Below, one piece after another: positions 23,601-35,400 of a stretch of 64,000 nt of DNA. The notes below the pieces were generated by a model, which saw nothing but the letters and a program-made list of their open reading frames with translations, made no database searches and was not told the origin of the DNA. Position 1 is the stretch's first letter; the number at the start of each line of letters is the position of its first letter. The stretch is from NCBI RefSeq assembly GCF_963169125.1, contig NC_084794.1:112630358-112694357 (forward strand). The letters run 5' to 3'. The position numbers and the translations under genes were made by a program. The stretch comes from Humulus lupulus (taxonomy: Eukaryota > Streptophyta > Magnoliopsida > Rosales > Cannabaceae).

Positions 23601-24289
23601 GATATTGACATAGTTAAAAAATCAAGCAAAGTTAACATTCCAAGATGTCGTTTAACTCACAAATAGAAAGAGAGCTTCTACAAATATACCACTACACACT
23701 TAAACAGAGTGGAGAAGAGAAGACGTGTACCTCAATTGAAAGAATAAAAGAGCAAAGAAGTGGTTATATGTGCGAATCTATAAAAATGGTGATCATTTAT
23801 ATAAACAGGACCTAAAGTACAAATATAGTCACTCCAGTCTAAAAACTCACACCTCACGGCTGCATTCAACTCCTCAAATATCAACCCTAATTGACCAACA
23901 CCCAATTGGGCAAGAAAGACCCAAATTGAACAAGAGAGATGCTCTTATTTTTATTCTTTATTTCACATGTAGACACACATTATAATAAATCATATTAAAC
24001 ACAAGCGTATACAATGCACAAAAAATTAATAAGGAAATTTACACACATATATATAACACATACATGTATATAGATCAAGCATAATATTTGAAATAAAAAA
24101 CAGAATATCTTAAAAGAATATACCTTCTTATTCAGTTTCTAGATATCTTTCCCCTTTTTTGAAAGTTTAAATCAAGCCCAAAATCAACTTTTTCCAACCA
24201 TATTTGTAATGAAGTGAGACTGGAAAAAAAACACAATAAATTATGAGCACAACAGAGTGATCAGAGCATAAAAATACCCCATAAATACA

Positions 24290-24900
24290 AAAATGGATAT
24301 TAAAAAAAAATCTTACTGTAATTGAGAGAGGGACACAAATTGGAGAAACCCTAAGTGAGAGAAAGAGAAAGGCAGTCAAGAAACCCTGGGCGACGAAGAA
24401 TGACTGAACTGAAGTCTGATGGAGCTAGCTGGTCTCCGATGTCGTCATTCACCTCTGGTGTCGTGTGAGGGCTTGGGCCCGTCGACGGCCTCTGAAGATC
24501 CCTAGCCAGTGCATGTAGGGGAAGGTCGGGCTCCATAAAGACAGGTGAGAGAGAAAGAGGGAAGGAGAGAGGTCTAGTGGGAGAAAGAGATCCAAGAGAG
24601 AGGAGATGTGCCTCCTATATTGCCTTCGAATATGGTGTAGCCCTTCTCAGGATTTGCCTTCTGTGAAGGGGAGTGAGAGACCGAGAGAGATAAGTCTACG
24701 GGAAATAGGTCAAAGGGAAATGGGAAATGGGTATACTAGGAAAAATGAGACACGAGAGAGTATACCAGGAGGAGAAAGATTGAAGAAAATGAGATTGGAA
24801 ATGGGTACACAGGAAAGGGGAGTTACTGTACACGGGAAAGATTGGCACTTTTTTATTTTACTTGCTGCCCGAAACTATGATAATATACCATAACTCTTTT
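24290..24900 (-). promoter_or_regulatory. Putative promoter and first exon of the CACTA C transcript
   Basis: Just inside the right terminus, the minus strand has a long CT-rich leader-like stretch (24870-24540), an ATG at 24534-24536 with a 61-codon frame (MEPDLPLHALARDLQ...), and a GTAAGA donor at about 24315. This mirrors the layout of CACTA genes, whose promoters lie in the subterminal region. The peptide is not recognised, and coding status is uncertain. Confidence 0.35.
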
Positions 24901-26787
24901 TAATTAGTATTATAATGATGTGTTATGGTAATGGGTGTTTGGTGTAGTGTATCTCTCTCCTACTAGCCAGGTGACTCCCCAGATGCTTGCCAATTATCGT
25001 AGGAAGTATCCTCTTACTGGGGTTCATCTCACAATCCCTGCTGCTAACCAAAGAGCTAACCTGCCTGGGGGCGTCTATAGCGCTTGGTCCATATATAACA
25101 TAGAGGCATGGGCTATCCTTCCTCTACATCCTTTCTACCAAGGGTGGCCAACTACTTTGGTGTTGCCCCCTTTCAAATTACCCCAAACGGATATAGAATG
25201 CTAGCCGCACTCTATATCCTTTATAAACTCAAAAAAATGGCCAGAACCCACTCCTCATGAGGTCAACTTCCTCTTTGACCTTAAGTCCAACCCTCAACAA
25301 TACGGGATGGGCTTTTTTCATCTCTGTCACCAGGAAACAAGTCGAACGTGCCTGAGTGACACTATTCATATTTCTAACGTGGGGCAGTACAATAGAGAGT
25401 ACTTCTTCACGCCAGACATGACTACGAACAACCTGGCCTTCGCTCGAGGAGGTAAATGCTACTTTCACTGGTTGATACTTTTCCTTAGCAAACTCTTCTG
25501 CACTTCTCTAAAGTATATTGTGCCTTTCAGGACCATGGTTACGTCCGAACCCAACACCAGACATGGTGTTGAGGTCCAACGAACTAGCCAGGATGGAAGA
25601 CGCTCAAAAAAGTGTTAAGGCCCTGGTTACTGATCAAAATCTGAGGTTATCTGGCCTCTTGGCTCCTCGCCATGAAACAAGAGGACCCATGGTGGCAGAT
25701 GCCACAGCCGAGGGGGATCCCGAGCAGCAACCTCCGGCGTCTCCTCCCCGAAGGAGGCCAATGGGGGTTACGATCAGGGAACCCACTGGCATCCCTTTAG
25801 CAGAGAGGCCTTCTGTGCCCCAAGGCAAGGGGAAACAAAAGGCAACAGAGTTTGTCATAGACCTGGATGAATCCTCAGACGAAAATGGTATTGTTATCTT
25901 GCTTTTAAATAGCTTGCCAATTCTCTGTCACTTGTTTGACGGGGATGACAATTGTACGTATACTCCAAATCTAGGGCCAGACTTCTTCGTGCCAGATAGT
26001 GAGTGTATGACTAATAGAGTCAATAGTATAGCGACCAGTAGTTGTAGCTCGGGTATTAAACTTTGTGACCTCTTTTCTTATTTGCCATGATTTTTTTATC
26101 CTCCTTTGTCTAACTGTCTGCATGTTTTTCTTTATCTGCAGAGATGGCTTCCCCCAACGTTTTCGATCTGTATCAAACCCAGGAGGAAGAGGAGGTCCCC
26201 CTGGTTCGACGGAAATCAGCTAGGAGGCATAATGGCAAATCAAGCCAAGCACCCCCGGCCAAGAAGGGTCGAACAGACGATCCTTCCAAGGACAAACCTA
26301 CTGGCCAACCTTCTGCCCAGCCTTCTGCTCCTACTGAGAAGGAGACTACCCCTGCTGCCAACCCTCCGCTTGTGGCCCGAAGGGAACAGACCCCGCAAGC
26401 AGAACTTCCTGGGAGCAAATTCTCAAACCGCTCCCTGCGATCAGCTAAAGATCACCTTGCTCATATCTTGAAGCACAACCATTGCAGGGAGGCAATGGGT
26501 GAAGCTGAGAGCATGGGTGTCGACCAGATCCTTAACAGGGCTCTTAACGGAGTGGCCAGTGTAAGTATTCTTCCTCTTGGTCTTTACATTTCCTTCTTGT
26601 AATGTAGTCGAACTTCTATTCCTTGACTGCATGCCATGCTGACAATAACTGCTGCTCGTACTCGCGCTAGTGCTAGCATCATGCAGGCTCAGGGAAAGGT
26701 CATTGAGGAGTTTCAGGCGAAAGCCATCGAGGAGCTTCAGGCTGCAGAGGCCAGGCATGCTGGGGAGTTGGAGGTGATCACCCAGCA

Positions 26788-27142
26788 GAAGGTTGCTTTG
26801 GTGGAAAAGCTGGCAGAGAGTGAAGCTTCTCAAGCAGCTCTGAAGAACCAGAAGGACGATTTCCAGGAGTCTAGTCGAATCCAATATTGTGAAGTCAAGA
26901 GACTTAAGGAGGAGCACCTTGCTAAGGACAAGACCATAACGGTTCTTGAGAGCCAGGTGGAGCAGAAGGATGCTTTGGTGGCAAAGCTGGCGGAGAGTGA
27001 AGCTTCTTAGGCAGCTTTGAAGAAGCATAAGGACGATTTCCAGGAGTCCAGTCGAATCCAATATTGTGAAGTCAAGAGACTTAAGGAGGAGCACCTTGCT
27101 AAGGACAAGACCATAGTGGTTCTTGAGAGCCAGGTGGAGCAG
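26788..27142 (+). repeat. 177-bp in-frame tandem duplication in the coiled coil
   Basis: The segment starting TGCTTTGGTGG at 26794 recurs at 26971, an exact 59-codon period, encoding ALV-KLAESEAS...LESQVEQ twice. The two copies differ at only a few bases, one of which makes a TAG at 27008 in the second copy. Confidence 0.9.
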
Positions 27143-27464
27143 CTGAAGCTCACCAATGCTAAAGATTTGGAGAGGTACAAGAATGCGACACTTCAGTGTT
27201 TCTACGACTTTTGGAAACACAACCGGAGTGCCAACTTCAACTACCTTCCAGAGGATGCCAGGAATGCTGAGTTAGCCCGCTGCACTGCTCGGCTGGCTGC
27301 GGAAGAAGAAAGAGCCAGAGTTCCTGATTCCCCCAGCGTTCAGCCAGCTGCCAGAGCGAAGGGAGGAGAAGCTGTCGAGGATGCGGCCAACCAGAATGCT
27401 GAGCAAGACCCTCCTGCTCCTAATGCTCCTTAAACTTTTTTATTCTTTTTCTCTTCTTTAATTA

Positions 27465-27495
27465 CACGACCCACGGGTCGTGATGTAAAGAATAA
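27465..27495 (+). terminator. 3' end signals of the convergent gene
   Basis: A perfect 8-bp hairpin, CACGACCC-AC-GGGTCGTG (27465-27482), 31 bases after the stop, followed by AATAAA at 27490. It lies in the gap between this gene and the oppositely transcribed pol. Confidence 0.6.
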
Positions 27496-28079
27496 ATTTT
27501 TATTTTTAAATTTGTTGCATAGGAAGCAAACTTTCCTTTTACTTTAAACAATTACATCCAAGCAGTACTGCTCGCGGTGTAAAAGAATGCCTTTTGACAT
27601 TATAATACTTTTGTCTATTATGACATCTGTTCGCATGACCGAACTTAGCATAGTACTTTGGCTTGATTTAACAAAATATAAATTTTGAAAAATACTCTAA
27701 GTACTGTAGCATGCTTTCACTCATTTTGTTCATGTGTTTACATACCCCTTGGTATGCTTTGCTATCGATGTACCTTATATGAGCTTTAGGTCCTTAGTCA
27801 CTTGCCTTGACCATGACCTGTGCGAACATTACTGCTCGGTAGAAAACGTAACACTTATAATACAACAAAACAACACACGTAATGAACAAATACTTGTAAA
27901 AATAAATTTACAAAGGTTGGCAAGAATGACTGGCTGCGCACAATCCCTTATAATCTCATATTAAAAATGGACTAAACATGTCTTTACGAGTGATCTTAAA
28001 AAGATCTTACACTTATAAGCGATTAGCCATACAACGTGGTTAACCCTTTTTCGAAACTTGTAAAAAGTAAAAATTAATA

Positions 28080-29172
28080 CAAGCCAGTCCTTTAAAAAGG
28101 ACTGTTTATTGATAATACTTCCGCAGGTGTTCTCCGTTCCAATAGGGTGGAACGAGATGTCCATTTAAGCGTGCAAGCTTGTAGGTGCCTGGATGAAGGA
28201 CTTCCTCAATCTGGTAAGGTCCTTCCCAGTTTGGACCGAGCACTCCAGCAGTGGGGTTGCGGGTGTTTAAGAAAACTCATCGTAGTACTAGATATCCGAC
28301 ATTGAATTTTCTTTCTTTCACTTTCGAGTTAAAATACCAGGCGACCTTTTGCTGGTACGCAGCTACTCGGAGTTGGGCTCTTTCCCGTTTCTCTTCAAGT
28401 GAGTCTAGGGACTCCATCATTAGTTGGCTATTCTAGTCCTGGTCGTATGTAATTCATTGGTGTGAGGGGTGATCTAACTCGACAAGAAACATAGCTTCAT
28501 ACCCGTATGCTAAGGAAAATGGGGTATGACCTGTTGCTATTCGATGAGAAGTTCTATACTACCAGAGGACTTCGGGAAACTGTCCTAGCCATGCTCCTTT
28601 AGCATCTTCAAGCCTTTTCTTCAGGGTTTCCTTAAGTGTTTTATTCACTGCTTCAACTTGTCCATTTGCTTGTGGATGCGCGACTGCAGAAAAGCTTTTG
28701 ACGATTCCATGTCTTTCGCAGAAGTCTGTGAATAAGTCACTATCAAACTGGGTGTTGTTGTCTGAGACAATTTTTCGAGGCAAACCATATTGGCAAACAA
28801 TGTTCTTGATGACAAAGTCAAGAACTTTCTTGGCCGTTATGGTATGGTAGCGAGCGGCTCAGCTTCAGCCCATTTGGTGAAGTAGTCGACTGCTACGACT
28901 GCGTACTTCACTCCACCTTTTCCCGTTGGCAGGGATCCAATCAAGTCTATACCCCATACTGCGAAAGGCCAAGGACTTTGCATCTGCTTTAACTCGTTGG
29001 GAGCTGCGCGTGGGATTTTGGAAAATCTCTGACACTTATCGCATCTTCGCACAAATTCCATTGAGTCTTCGTTCATAGTCGGCCAGAAGTAACCCTGCCT
29101 TAGAATCTTTTTTGCCAAACTTTGCCCCCCAGCGTGATCCCCGCAGAAGCCTTCATGTACCTCCTTCATCAA
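28080..29172 (-). pseudogene. Gypsy B integrase
   Basis: From 29172: the zinc-binding domain (H...H in EVHEGFCGDHAGG, CDKCQRF) and the first catalytic Asp in WGIDLIGSLPTG. A frameshift follows at about 28835, after which IVSDNNTQFDSDLF (second Asp) and QANGQVEAVNKTL (Glu) are in the frame at 28783-28559. The C-terminal part (28558 to about 28080) keeps HTPFSLAYGYEAM and the GPNWEGPY box, with several stops. Catalytic residues survive but the protein is broken. Confidence 0.85.
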
Positions 29173-29265
29173 CTATTTAGCCTTTTCCGGTGTAATACAT
29201 CTGAGCAGTGGCATTGAATATCCTCTTCAGTAAAGAACACCATCGACCAGTATGTACCTAGCAGT

Positions 29266-29868
29266 CTACCTTTGGAGGGTTCTGGCTTTGTTTCTATCTG
29301 CTGGTACTACACCATTTGTAAGATACTCCAAGTAAGGTGCCATCCATGTATCCTCCTTCTGGATTTCCATATTAGTCTCATCCACTCGTATGCTCGGCTC
29401 GCATAATTTTTCTACTGGCACAATAGTCAAAGTGTCAGCGTCTTTCGCGCTCGAGAGTTTGGCTAAGGCATCTGTGTTTGAATTATGATCCCGAGGTATT
29501 TGCTGGAGGGTATACTTCTCGAACTGAGCCAACAGATCTCTAGTTTTGTTTAAGTAGGCCACCATTTTGAGGCCTTGTGCTTGATATTCCCCTAGGACTT
29601 GATTCACTACCAGCTGTGAATCACTGTAAATATCCAGCACCTTTATACTCATGTCTTTTTCCAATCTTAATCCAGCGAGGAGTGCTTCATATTCGGCTTC
29701 ATTATTTGACGCAGTGAAGTCGAACCTAATAGCGTAGTGAAATCGATGCCCTTCTGGTGCTATCAATATCACTCCCGCTCCTGCGTGGGATTTGTTGGAC
29801 GATCCATCTGTGAATAACTTCCACGAAGGAACTTCATCTTGGGGCTCAGGCGCACTAGACTCTTCGCA
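29266..29868 (-). pseudogene. Gypsy B second RNase H (aRNH)
   Basis: LFTDGSSNKSHAGAGVIL, then ASNNEAEYEALLAGLRL, IYSDSQLVVNQV and PRDHNSNTDALAKL. These supply the RNase H Asp, Glu, Asp and the His-containing loop. This additional RNase H, downstream of the RT-linked one, is the hallmark of the plant Tat clade. It is in frame with the RT piece but separated by a TAG at 29869-29871. Confidence 0.88.
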
Positions 29869-31299
29869 CTACTCGTTGTTTGGGAGCTCAGTGAACTCGG
29901 CAATAAGATCAGCCAAGACTTGTCCTTTTACTGCTGCTCGAGGTGAATATGTAATATCGAACTGCCGTAGTTTGACTGCCCATTTTAATAAACGCCCAGC
30001 CGCCTCTGGTTTTTGCAGAACTTGCCGAAGGGGCTGGTTAGTTAAGACTGTGATGGGATGGGCTTGGAAGTAAGGACGTAGTTTCCTTAAGGCCAAGATT
30101 AAACAATAGGCTAACCTCTCGATGGGAGGATATCTCAACTCTGCTCCGATTAGCCTCTTGCTTACATAGTAAACCGCCTTTTGTACGCCTTCTTCTTCTC
30201 GTACTAGTACCGCACTAGCAGCAACTTGGGTGATCGCCAGGTAGATGAACAAAGTTTCTCCTTCGATAAGCTTTGATAGAATAGGAGGCTGTGCCATATG
30301 GGCTTTTAAGGCCTGGAAAGCTTGCTCACAGTCTCCTCTCCATTCAAACTTCTTATTGCCTCTAAGTAGATTAAAGAAAGGGACGCATTTATCCGTCGAC
30401 TTGGAAATGAATCTACTTAGTGCGACAATTCTTCCAGTTAAAATTTGCACATCCTTGATCTTCTCTGGCGATTTCATGTCGATCAGGGCTCTTATCTTGT
30501 CGGGGTTGGCCTCAATTCCTCTTGAATTGGCAATGAACCCCAAGAATTTCCCTGATCCGACTCCGAAGGAACATTTGAGAGGATTTAATTTCATTTGGTA
30601 CTTGTTCAATACATCGAAGCATTCTTGTAAATCCTTCACATGTCCTTCTGCTTTTTTCGACTTTACCAACATGTTGTCCACATACACCTCCATGTTTACT
30701 CCTATCAACTCCTTAAACATGTGGTTAACCAATCGCTGGTAAGTCGTACCTGCGTTTTTCAGTCCGAAGGGCATTACTTTATAACAGTACAACCCCGTAT
30801 CGGTCTGAAAGCTGGTGTGATCCTCGTCAGGGGGATGGATACTAATCTGATTGTATCCTGAGGATGCATCCATGAAGGAAAGGATCTCATGTCCTGCAGT
30901 TGCATCGACCAGCTGGTCGATCCTTGGGAGTGGGAAACAATCCTTTGGGCAGGCTTTATTGAGGTCTGTGAAATCCACACAGGTTCGCCATTTGCCGTTA
31001 GGCTTGGGAACCAGTACGGGATTAGAGACCCATGATGGATAAAACGCCACCCGGATGAATCCATTCTCCTTCAATCTTTTGACTTCCTCTTTTAAGGCTT
31101 TCGATCTATCCTCATCGAGCAGCCTTCTTTTTTGTTGCACGGGTGGAAAATTTTTGTCTACGTTCAGGACATGGCTGATAACTGTAGGATCTATCCCAGC
31201 CATGTCTTTTTGCGACCAGGCAAAGACTTCCTGGTTCTTCCGCAAAAATTCCACCAGTGCATGCTTCGTGGTTGCTTCTAAGTTTTTCCCAACCATCAC
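29869..31299 (-). pseudogene. Gypsy B reverse transcriptase and RNase H
   Basis: 476 open codons. RT: DLNKACPKDCFPLPRID, FMDASSGYNQI (first catalytic Asp), MPFGLKNAGTTYQRLV, and the active-site box as YVDN instead of YVDD, which loses one metal-binding Asp. The RT-linked RNase H follows (IYLAITQVAASAVLV, YYVSKRLIGAELRY, LRQVL, GRLLKWAVKL). Its usual first Asp (FLYLA or LYLDV region) is not evident, typical for the degenerate RNase H of this clade. The frame is open, but with the YVDN change the enzyme is probably inactive. Confidence 0.9.
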
Positions 31300-31419
31300 A
31301 ACTCTGGTCGGGTCTTTTTCGTCAAGTTAGACCTCTTCCAGGTCCTCGACGGGTCCAAAATTTTCCTCAAAATCCCCAAAGCGAGGATATAAATTCCTGT
31401 CGTCACTTTGGGCAACATC

Positions 31420-32430
31420 CTATTTGGTGACTCCATCACTGGATTGGGCTTGTGTATCAATATCCATCTGCAACCTATCTGGGGGAGTGCTCTTTGATGT
31501 TCCCTTCTTCGCCTTTGTGACTGAGGTGTTGTAGCACTCCCTGGCTTCCCTCTGATTTCCCAACACGCGTCCTACCCCTGCGTCTGTCGAGAATTTCATG
31601 GCCAAGTGCCATACTGAAGTAACGGCCTGAAGATCAACCAGTATGGGCCTTTCAATGACGACATTGTACGCCGAAGGACAATCGAGTACTATAAAAGTAG
31701 CGAGTAATGTCCTGGTAGCGGGTGTTGTACCTGCTATCACAGGAAGTCTGATTGACCCCGCTGGGGCGAGTCCCTCACCATAGAAGCTATAAATTGTTTG
31801 GTTGTAGGGCTCCAAGTCCTTAACGGACAACTTCATGCGTTCCAGTGAAGATTTGTGTAGGATGCTCACTGAACTTTCTGTATCAACTAGTACTCTTTTC
31901 ACCATCATGTTGGCGATTTGAACGTCCACGACCAGCAGATCGGAATGTGGGAACCGGACATGCTGGGTGTCGCTATCAGAGAAGGTTATCTCACCATCCT
32001 CTGATCGAGCCTTCTTCGATGCCATATCCTCCACAGTCATCATCTCAATGTCCTGGTCGTGACGTAGGGTCTGAGCATATCGTTCCCTCGCCTTTCCACT
32101 GCTTCTCGCGAGGTGCGGGCCTCCACAGATGGTGAGTAAAGTTCCAGCTCTGGGGTCAGGCTGCAAAGGTGGCGAGCGTTGGCATGTGGGCGCATGCTCG
32201 TTGCCACCTGGAGCTTCTCGTTGGGAATTTCCTGAGGCCTGTATAGATATTCTCAAGTGTCCTTGTCTAATAAGGAAATCGAGTTCATCCTTCAGCTGGT
32301 TGCATTCATTGGTATCATGTTCGTAGTCGTTATGATAACGACAGAACTTGGTAGTGTCTCTTCTCGAAATATCCTTTCGAATGGGGGCGTGTTTCTTATA
32401 AGGCACACTGGAGCTCGTGGCCTGATACAC
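31420..32430 (-). pseudogene. Gypsy B gag C-terminus and protease
   Basis: 336 codons. The zinc-finger-like FCRYHNDYEHDTNECNQLK is the Tat-clade gag end, and QLKDELDFLIRQGHL follows. The aspartic protease region reads KRVLVDTESSVSIL, so the catalytic DTG is DTE, then VIAGTTPATRTLLATFIVLD and the C-terminal substrate loop. Protease activity is doubtful. Between this frame and the RT frame (31419-31300) a stop and a frame break separate the two. Confidence 0.85.
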
Positions 32431-34569
32431 CTCTCCCCGAGACTCAATACGGGCAGTGTAGTTAGTGAACCGAGGTTCATAACGATTACCCTTGGCTCAT
32501 TTATTGTCAGAGGTGGAAGGCTCATTGTGCGGCCGTTTCCCCCCATTCTTGCCATTGACATTGCTGTTCCCATTGCCTTTGCCGTTGCCATTGGGCTTCG
32601 ACCCATTGGCGGCTTTGGCGGGCTTGGCTGTCCTCTTATCTTTGCCTGGGGGCTTTCCTGGCGATGGCATCCTCGAGCTTGATATACCGATCAGCTCGAT
32701 CCAAAAATTCTTGGGTAGTCCTGACCCCATTCTTTCTGAGGCTGTCCTAGAGAGGCGTGCGGCGCTTAACCCCTGCAGTTATGGCCATCATCTTGCCTTC
32801 ATCTCCCACTGTTTTAGCTCCAACAGCTGCTCGCATAAAACGCTGGACGTAATCTTTCAGTGATTCTCCGTCTTGCTGGCATATTTCGACCAGCTGATTT
32901 TCCTCAGTTGGGTGCACACGACCCGCATAGAATTGTCCGTAAAATTCCTTCACGAACATCTCCCAGGAAACTATACTTGCAGGAGGGAATTTGAAAAACC
33001 ACTCATGTGCAGCATCAGAAAGTGTTGCAGGGAAGATCCTGCACCGAGCACCTTCGGACACTTTCTGAATGTCCATTTGTATCTCAAACTTGTTGACGTG
33101 AGATACCAGGTCACCATACCCGTCGAAGTTCGGAAGCGTAGGCATCTTAAACTTGCTAGGAGTTTCTGTCATAGCTATCCTCTGGACGAAAGGAGTGCCC
33201 TTTCTCCTATCATGGTCGATATAAGATGTTCTTCCCCTGACCAGTTGTTGCACTGCCTAGTTGAGGGCATCTATCTGGGCCTGGACGGCGCCAAGAATCG
33301 TCGGGGCCTCTGGTGCTGGGGGAACGTACTCGTCGTGCCATTCCCGGCGATCGTTGAGTACGTCTCTTAAATCCTCGTCTCTCCTCCGCTGTTCGCTAGC
33401 TCCGAGCCGGTTAAAGACGTTATTTTGTCTGGCTTGCCCCCCCGCGTCACGTCTTTCGGGTTGGTCATCCCTAGGTGGTAGGCTTCTGCCCCCACCTCTT
33501 TCCTCATTTCTCCGACTGGTGTTTCCTCTGGCTGAGTCGGCCTCATTATAATCATGGCCATCTCTGAATCTTGATTGGCTATGATGGGATCGACTGTTCC
33601 CTTGGTTGCCTTCCTGGGCTGGAACCTCCCGAGCATTAGAGGGTGGCCTGCGTTGGTCGGTAGGTCCCCGTGCATTATCATGTCGTGGGGGGCCTTGGAC
33701 CGCAGAGCCTGTCTCTGAGTTCCTTCTGTTGCCAGAAGGACGCTGTCCTCTGCTCGGAGGGTTTGGCTCGTCGCCCCTATGGCGTCTAGGACTGCGGGGC
33801 GGCTGCCCGGCCCTATTCTGCCTTGGTTGCGGGGGATTTTCGCGACCAGCTTGGGATGGAGGCTGTGCTTCAGGGTCCCTCAGCAGGACATTGTCCTGAG
33901 GCATCGGTGGCTGCTCGGGCCTTTGGGGGCTCGAGGGCTGGATAGGTGGGCTAGGATTAGGACACCTTTGGGGCCACCCATTTGTAGGTTGATCAGGCTG
34001 CGATTGTAACGCCCCAAACTCCAGGGACCATTACGGTGTGCCTTGTAAACAGTGCTAAACTCGCTAATCGAGTCATTTGGCCAAAATCGTGAACTAAGTA
34101 TGATAGCGGTTTCAGGTTTAACAACTTTGGTTAGGATGTAACGTTTCACTAGAATGCTTAATTTATACATTGGGATCCCGAAAATATAATTTCAGAGTTT
34201 ATTACAGAAAGTATATACAACAGGCCGTTCTAAGCGACAAAACAGGGTTCAACCCTAGTTCCACTTTAAACCTCGGCCGTGGAGGACGAGCAGCTGCATA
34301 TGTACACATCATCACCTAAGCTCTCCAACTCAAGGATGGTCTAGCTTCCTCTTGCCTTTACCTGCACCACGTAGCACCCGTGAGCCGAAGCCCAGCAAGA
34401 AAACCCAATAAAGCATGATATAATGTCAACAACGATCATAATAACCATTCAGGACTATCAGTCCAAGCGAATAGATGACAATAGCCAAAAGTCACAATAA
34501 TGAGCATCGCTCCTTCTAGCCATATGACGATAGGGTCACCAGGGCTTAACTGACAAGTGATCCTTTCAT

Positions 34570-35031
34570 AAGTTTGATTAAGACAGGTGCATGGTGAATG
34601 GTCACCAACATAACCTTCCTCCCGACTCTAGAGTCGTGCAACGGACAACGTCCCTTGGCCATGTGACAACAGTCACCGGAGTCATATACCTTGGCCATAA
34701 ACATCTGGTCGTAGACCAGGCAAGCGCTTAATAGTTCTTCGACCTTAGGGTCGGTCTGGCATTAATGCCATAGAGCCATTCAATGCATAATTCTCGACTT
34801 AAGCTTGATTAGGACAGGTGCAAGGTGATTAGTCACCAACATAACCTTCCTCACGACTCTAGAGTCGAAACTATGGACAATGTCCCTTAGCCATGTGACA
34901 AACGGTCACCGGGATCATATACCTTGGCTATAGTCATCTGGTCGTAGACCAGGCAAGTGCTTAATAGTTCTTCGACCTAAGGGTCGGTCCCGCATTAATG
35001 CCATAGAGCCATTCAATGCGTGATCATCAAC
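34570..35031. repeat. 231-bp tandem duplication in solo LTR D
   Basis: 34570-34800 and 34801-35031 are imperfect copies. Each carries the palindromes CGACTCTAGAGTCG (34623 and 34854) and CTGGTCGTAGACCAG. Confidence 0.9.
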
Positions 35032-35267
35032 TTTAGAGTCGGTCCCTGACTAGTCAGTGTCGATCACAAGTAAGACATGCCACCAATCATATATCACATG
35101 TTCAATATCCACAAACAAGGTATTTAGCATGCTTACTAACAGATACCAGTACAGTTAGGACCATGCACAACCACAGAGGCTCAAGCTCTGAACAATATCA
35201 TACCCAGTATACAAAGCATGTCCTAACCACATGTTTCTCAGGCATCATACGTCATATATCCAGCAAT

Positions 35268-35400
35268 CCAACATGCACCAATAACAGCCATGCATGTCAC
35301 ATTTAATAGTCAACCAACATGCATCAAGAATAGCCATGCATGTCATACATAATAATCAACCAACATGCATCAATAACAGCCATGCATGTCATACATATAC
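35268..35400. repeat. 46-bp repeat, three copies, in solo LTR D
   Basis: Copies start at 35268, 35314 and 35360, each with CCAACATGCA, AGCCATGCATGTCA and a TAGTCAA-like tail. Confidence 0.9.

Larger units (their letters stand above)
15123..24949 (-). mobile_element. Pack-CACTA element C carrying host gene exons
   Basis: 9827 bp. The left end is CGCTACAAGAAAAA, a one-base variant of the plant CACTA terminus CACTACAAGAAAA; the right end is GGTGTAGTG, which reads CACTACACC inward. The 3-bp TSD TAT lies at 15120-15122 and 24950-24952, the length typical of CACTA. The left 280 bases are packed with ATAACAC/GTGTTAT words, the expected transposase-binding subterminal repeats. No TNPA/TNPD-like transposase is recognisable, so it is non-autonomous. 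It carries exons of at least three host genes on the minus strand. Inserted in the convergent gene of gypsy B, it is younger than gypsy B. Confidence 0.9.
14937..27433 (+). pseudogene. Convergent (antisense) gene of gypsy B, split by CACTA C
   Basis: The start ATG is at 14937 (MACSKSPGKKK). The frame has a TAG at 15003 and runs to codon 62 (TAT, 15120-15122), where the CACTA sits. It resumes in the same frame at 24953 (LSPTSQVTPQML), through LPLHPF and, after frameshifts near 25180 and at the A-run at 25232, EPTPHEVNFLFDL and TPDMTTNNLAF. This resembles the plant 'putative gypsy type transposon' domain (Transposase_28). Introns: donor 25452/acceptor 25530, donor 25888/acceptor 26141, and donor 26561 with an unclear acceptor before 26640. 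The last exons encode a basic, proline-rich stretch and a long coiled coil (26640-27200) with a TAG at 27008. Convergent genes at this place are known in Tat elements; the function is unknown. Confidence 0.7.

Noticed and set aside
26441..27220. 259-codon minus-strand frame with leucine-rich repeating text
   Set aside because: Shadow of the duplicated coiled-coil exon on the opposite strand.
33261..34009. Plus-strand frames rich in Ser, Gly and Arg
   Set aside because: Shadows of the low-complexity gag linker of gypsy B.
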